A stretch of DNA of 7,492 bases from Pseudomonadota bacterium (GTDB lineage Bacteria; Pseudomonadota; Gammaproteobacteria; JAKAQQ01), in assembly GCA_021852325.1 (NCBI GenBank), contig JAJZNM010000089.1:1-7492 (forward strand), written 5' to 3'. The position numbers were made by a program, and so were the translations under genes. Under the pieces are notes generated by a model. That model did no database searches, was not told the DNA's origin, and saw only the letters and a list, made by a program, of their open reading frames with translations. This document shows positions 5,793 to 7,492 of this stretch, in pieces. How positions within the stretch are numbered: position 1 is the first letter of the stretch; each line of letters opens with the position of its first letter.

Positions 5793-6224
5793 ATGAACAT
5801 CTCGGAAATCGCCTTTTTTGCCCCGCTCATCCGGCACAACCTGATCGTGGTGAGCTGGATACTCGCCGTGGCCACACTCGGAATCCTGTTTCTCGCGATC
5901 CGCGTCATCCGGCTCCGCTGGCGTCACCGGACCGGGATCGGACATGGAGATCATCAGGATCTCGAACGCGCCATCCGGGCACACGCGAATGCCGTCGAGT
6001 ATGTCCCACTCGCCCTTTTGCTTTTTCTCGCGGCGGCACTCACGTCGGCTCCAACCGGTGAACTTGAATGGCTGGGCGCGATTTTCCTGGTCGGCCGGAC
6101 TCTCCATGCCATAGGGCTTACGATAAGCTCGGGAGCGAGCCGTCAACGGATGCTCGGAATGCTCCTCACGTTCGGCGTCATGATCTTTCTGGCCCTCGAG
6201 CTCCTGATGCCTGGATTACACTGA
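5793..6224 (+). CDS. MAPEG-family membrane protein
   Basis: MAPEG proteins are small integral membrane proteins; eukaryotic members are glutathione transferases or peroxidases and eicosanoid synthases, while bacterial members are mostly uncharacterised (E. coli YecN type). The 143-residue product has four hydrophobic segments, about 17-37, 68-84, 91-109 and 121-139. It carries the family signature R-x-H-x-N-x2-E-Y at 62-70 (RAHANAVEY), which in characterised enzymes contributes to the glutathione site, then GRTLHAIGL (101-109) and RMLGMLLTFGVM (119-130). I chose ATG 5793 because GGAG sits 8 nt upstream; a TTG immediately before it (5790) is too close to that site. It follows the usp gene by 26 bp on the same strand and is the last gene of the efflux operon. 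Context suggests detoxification, possibly glutathione-linked, feeding compounds to the pump; that is inference. Confidence 0.87.
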   Translation: MNISEIAFFAPLIRHNLIVVSWILAVATLGILFLAIRVIRLRWRHRTGIGHGDHQDLERAIRAHANAVEYVPLALLLFLAAALTSAPTGELEWLGAIFLVGRTLHAIGLTISSGASRQRMLGMLLTFGVMIFLALELLMPGLH

Positions 6225-6339
6225 TCCCGGGCACACCTCCCTGCAGCCAGGATGGAGTGGCTTCAGGGACAAACCAGGGGCCTGATCCATCCGTGGGAAA
6301 GATCCCCCTCCCCTGACCGGTCGATCGAGCGCACACCCG

Positions 6340-7492
6340 TCAATGGAGCAGAACGGACCGGCAACCCAGGCAATAGGCATAGATCCCGGTCCGGCTCTTC
6401 AGGAATCCGAACTCGTCTTGCAGCGTGTGCCAGAAGGCACCGACCGGAACCGGCACCTCGAGACTCGGGGCGATGCCCGCATTCTGGAGGAGCCCCCGGC
6501 CCAGGATCCCGGCTTCATGCAGGTGGGCCAGCTTGACAATGAGTTTTTCGGTCCAGGTCAGGGGTTGCCGGAGGGTCACGACCCGGTAGTGGACGAGGTG
6601 GGCAAGGTGCGCAGCACCCTGAATCGCCCGTTCCAGCCCACCCAGCTGGTTGACGAGCCCGAGTTTCAGAGCCTCGGTTCCAACCCAGATGTGGCCCCGG
6701 CCGATTGCATTGACCCTCGCAGGCGTGAGGTGCCGGAACTTCGCCACGTGATCGATGAAGTCGTGGTAACCATGCAGGATCTCGACCCGGAACAGGGTCT
6801 TGGCCGTCTTCGACAGGGGCATGAGTGGGCTGAACTGCCCGGTGAGCGGCGTCGTGCCGACACCCTCGACGTGAACACCGATCTTGTTGAGCAGCGGGCT
6901 CGCGTTCGGAAAGATGCCGAAGATCCCGATCGAACCAGTCAAGGTCGTGGGCTCGGCGTAGATCCGGTTGGCCGCCATCGAGATCCAGTAACCGCCGGAG
7001 GCGGCCATGTCCCCCATGGAGACGACGACCGGGCGACCCGTGGCCTCGAATGCCTCGATCGCGTGGAGGATCTCGTCTGACGCATTGGCACTGCCACCGG
7101 GGCTGTTGACGCGCAGAACGAGTGCGCGGACATCGGGATTGAGTCGCGCCTCGCGGATCAGGCCGATCAGACTCTTGCTGCCGATCTCGCCCGGGGGTGC
7201 ACGCCCGCTCACGATATCCCCGTCGGCATGGATCAGGGCAATCCGTTCGCTGCCGTCTCCAGGCACATAGAAACGAGGGTGATGGTCGAGATAGGCCTTG
7301 AGCCCCATCTCGCTGAATCCGCTCGCGTCCACGCCGTTCGGCCCGACCAGTTTGCGCAACAGGGCATGCACGGCCGGGCGCGTGGCCACGGCATTCACGA
7401 GATGGGCCATCAGCGCGTAGCGGGCGAGGTTGCCTCCGCTCTTGGCGAGGTGCTGCGCGGCCTGGTCAATGTAACGGGTCAGGGCCCCGGGG
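6340..7492 (-). CDS. sppA: Signal peptide peptidase SppA, long (67 kDa) form, C-terminal part
   Basis: SppA is an inner-membrane serine protease (family S49) that degrades cleaved signal peptides, with its catalytic domain on the periplasmic side. The frame is open to the right edge, leaving 383 visible codons; the N-terminal anchor and the half that supplies the catalytic lysine in E. coli SppA lie outside. Visible here are the end of the first domain (KSGGNLARYAL, with MAHLVN following), the second S49 domain with VLRVNSPGGSANAS, the nucleophile loop MGDMAASGGYWIS with the catalytic Ser at codon 6999-6997, and LTGSIGIFGIF. GRGHIWVGTEALKLGLVNQLGG follows, then a C-terminal tail ending YAYCLGC plus six residues. 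The ATG at 7410 is internal, since homology continues upstream of it. Layout and tail match the E. coli long form rather than the short SohB/SppA36 types. It converges on the efflux operon; the 115 bp between them shows no hairpin with a T-run. Confidence 0.94.
   Translation of the reverse strand, partial: PGALTRYIDQAAQHLAKSGGNLARYALMAHLVNAVATRPAVHALLRKLVGPNGVDASGFSEMGLKAYLDHHPRFYVPGDGSERIALIHADGDIVSGRAPPGEIGSKSLIGLIREARLNPDVRALVLRVNSPGGSANASDEILHAIEAFEATGRPVVVSMGDMAASGGYWISMAANRIYAEPTTLTGSIGIFGIFPNASPLLNKIGVHVEGVGTTPLTGQFSPLMPLSKTAKTLFRVEILHGYHDFIDHVAKFRHLTPARVNAIGRGHIWVGTEALKLGLVNQLGGLERAIQGAAHLAHLVHYRVVTLRQPLTWTEKLIVKLAHLHEAGILGRGLLQNAGIAPSLEVPVPVGAFWHTLQDEFGFLKSRTGIYAYCLGCRSVLLH

Noticed and set aside
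6225..6339. Possible intrinsic terminator between the convergent MAPEG and sppA genes
   Set aside because: Short complementary pieces exist (for example CCT near 6237 with AGG near 6248), but none gives a stem of useful length followed by a T-run on either strand.
6340..7080. A plus-strand frame of 245 codons (6343-7080) opposite sppA
   Set aside because: Shadow of sppA: the minus strand has all S49 motifs, while the plus-strand product is Asp/Gly/Glu-rich with no domain.

Overview
The window is a compact, GC-rich (clearly above 60%) stretch of bacterial chromosome with eight protein genes and almost no intergenic space. Gene content points to a gammaproteobacterium or close relative. The evidence is a divergent ratA/smpB pair, a proteobacterial 3-mercaptopyruvate sulfurtransferase, an EmrA/EmrB-type two-gene efflux system of Gram-negative type, and a long-form (67 kDa type) SppA. 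GTG is used as the start for at least three genes. I cannot name the genus from sequence alone. There are no insertion sequences, tRNAs, rRNAs, CRISPR repeats or phage genes.

Layout. Positions 1-222 (minus) hold the N-terminal half of a RatA/Coq10-type START-domain protein that runs off the left edge. It diverges from smpB (263-748, plus), the tmRNA-binding protein of ribosome rescue. smpB converges, with a 5-bp gap, on sseA (754-1620, minus), a two-domain rhodanese with the CGSGVT active site of 3-mercaptopyruvate sulfurtransferases. sseA diverges from an HSDL2-like short-chain dehydrogenase (1691-2560, plus). A 190-bp gap with a near-perfect 28-bp inverted repeat follows. It precedes a tightly packed plus-strand block: emrA-like adaptor (2751-3761), emrB-like 14-TM exporter (3748-5301), a UspA-family protein (5305-5766) and a MAPEG-family membrane protein (5793-6224). 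The last gene, sppA (6340-7492, minus), converges on this block and is cut by the right edge.

How it fits together. The left part is housekeeping: ribosome rescue, a RatA-type protein and sulfur transfer. The 2751-6224 block looks like one stress or detoxification operon. The EmrAB-type pair would expel hydrophobic compounds, the Usp protein is a stress-linked accessory, and the MAPEG protein could be a glutathione-dependent or membrane-integral detoxification enzyme. No outer-membrane channel (TolC type) or dedicated regulator is encoded in the window.

The most interesting non-coding features are: a perfect TATAAT placed 6 bp before the smpB start codon with no Shine-Dalgarno sequence, which suggests a leaderless smpB mRNA from a promoter that may fire both ways; a similar symmetric GTATAC element between sseA and the dehydrogenase; and the inverted repeat upstream of emrA, a candidate operator. 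I see no clearly novel multi-gene system here.
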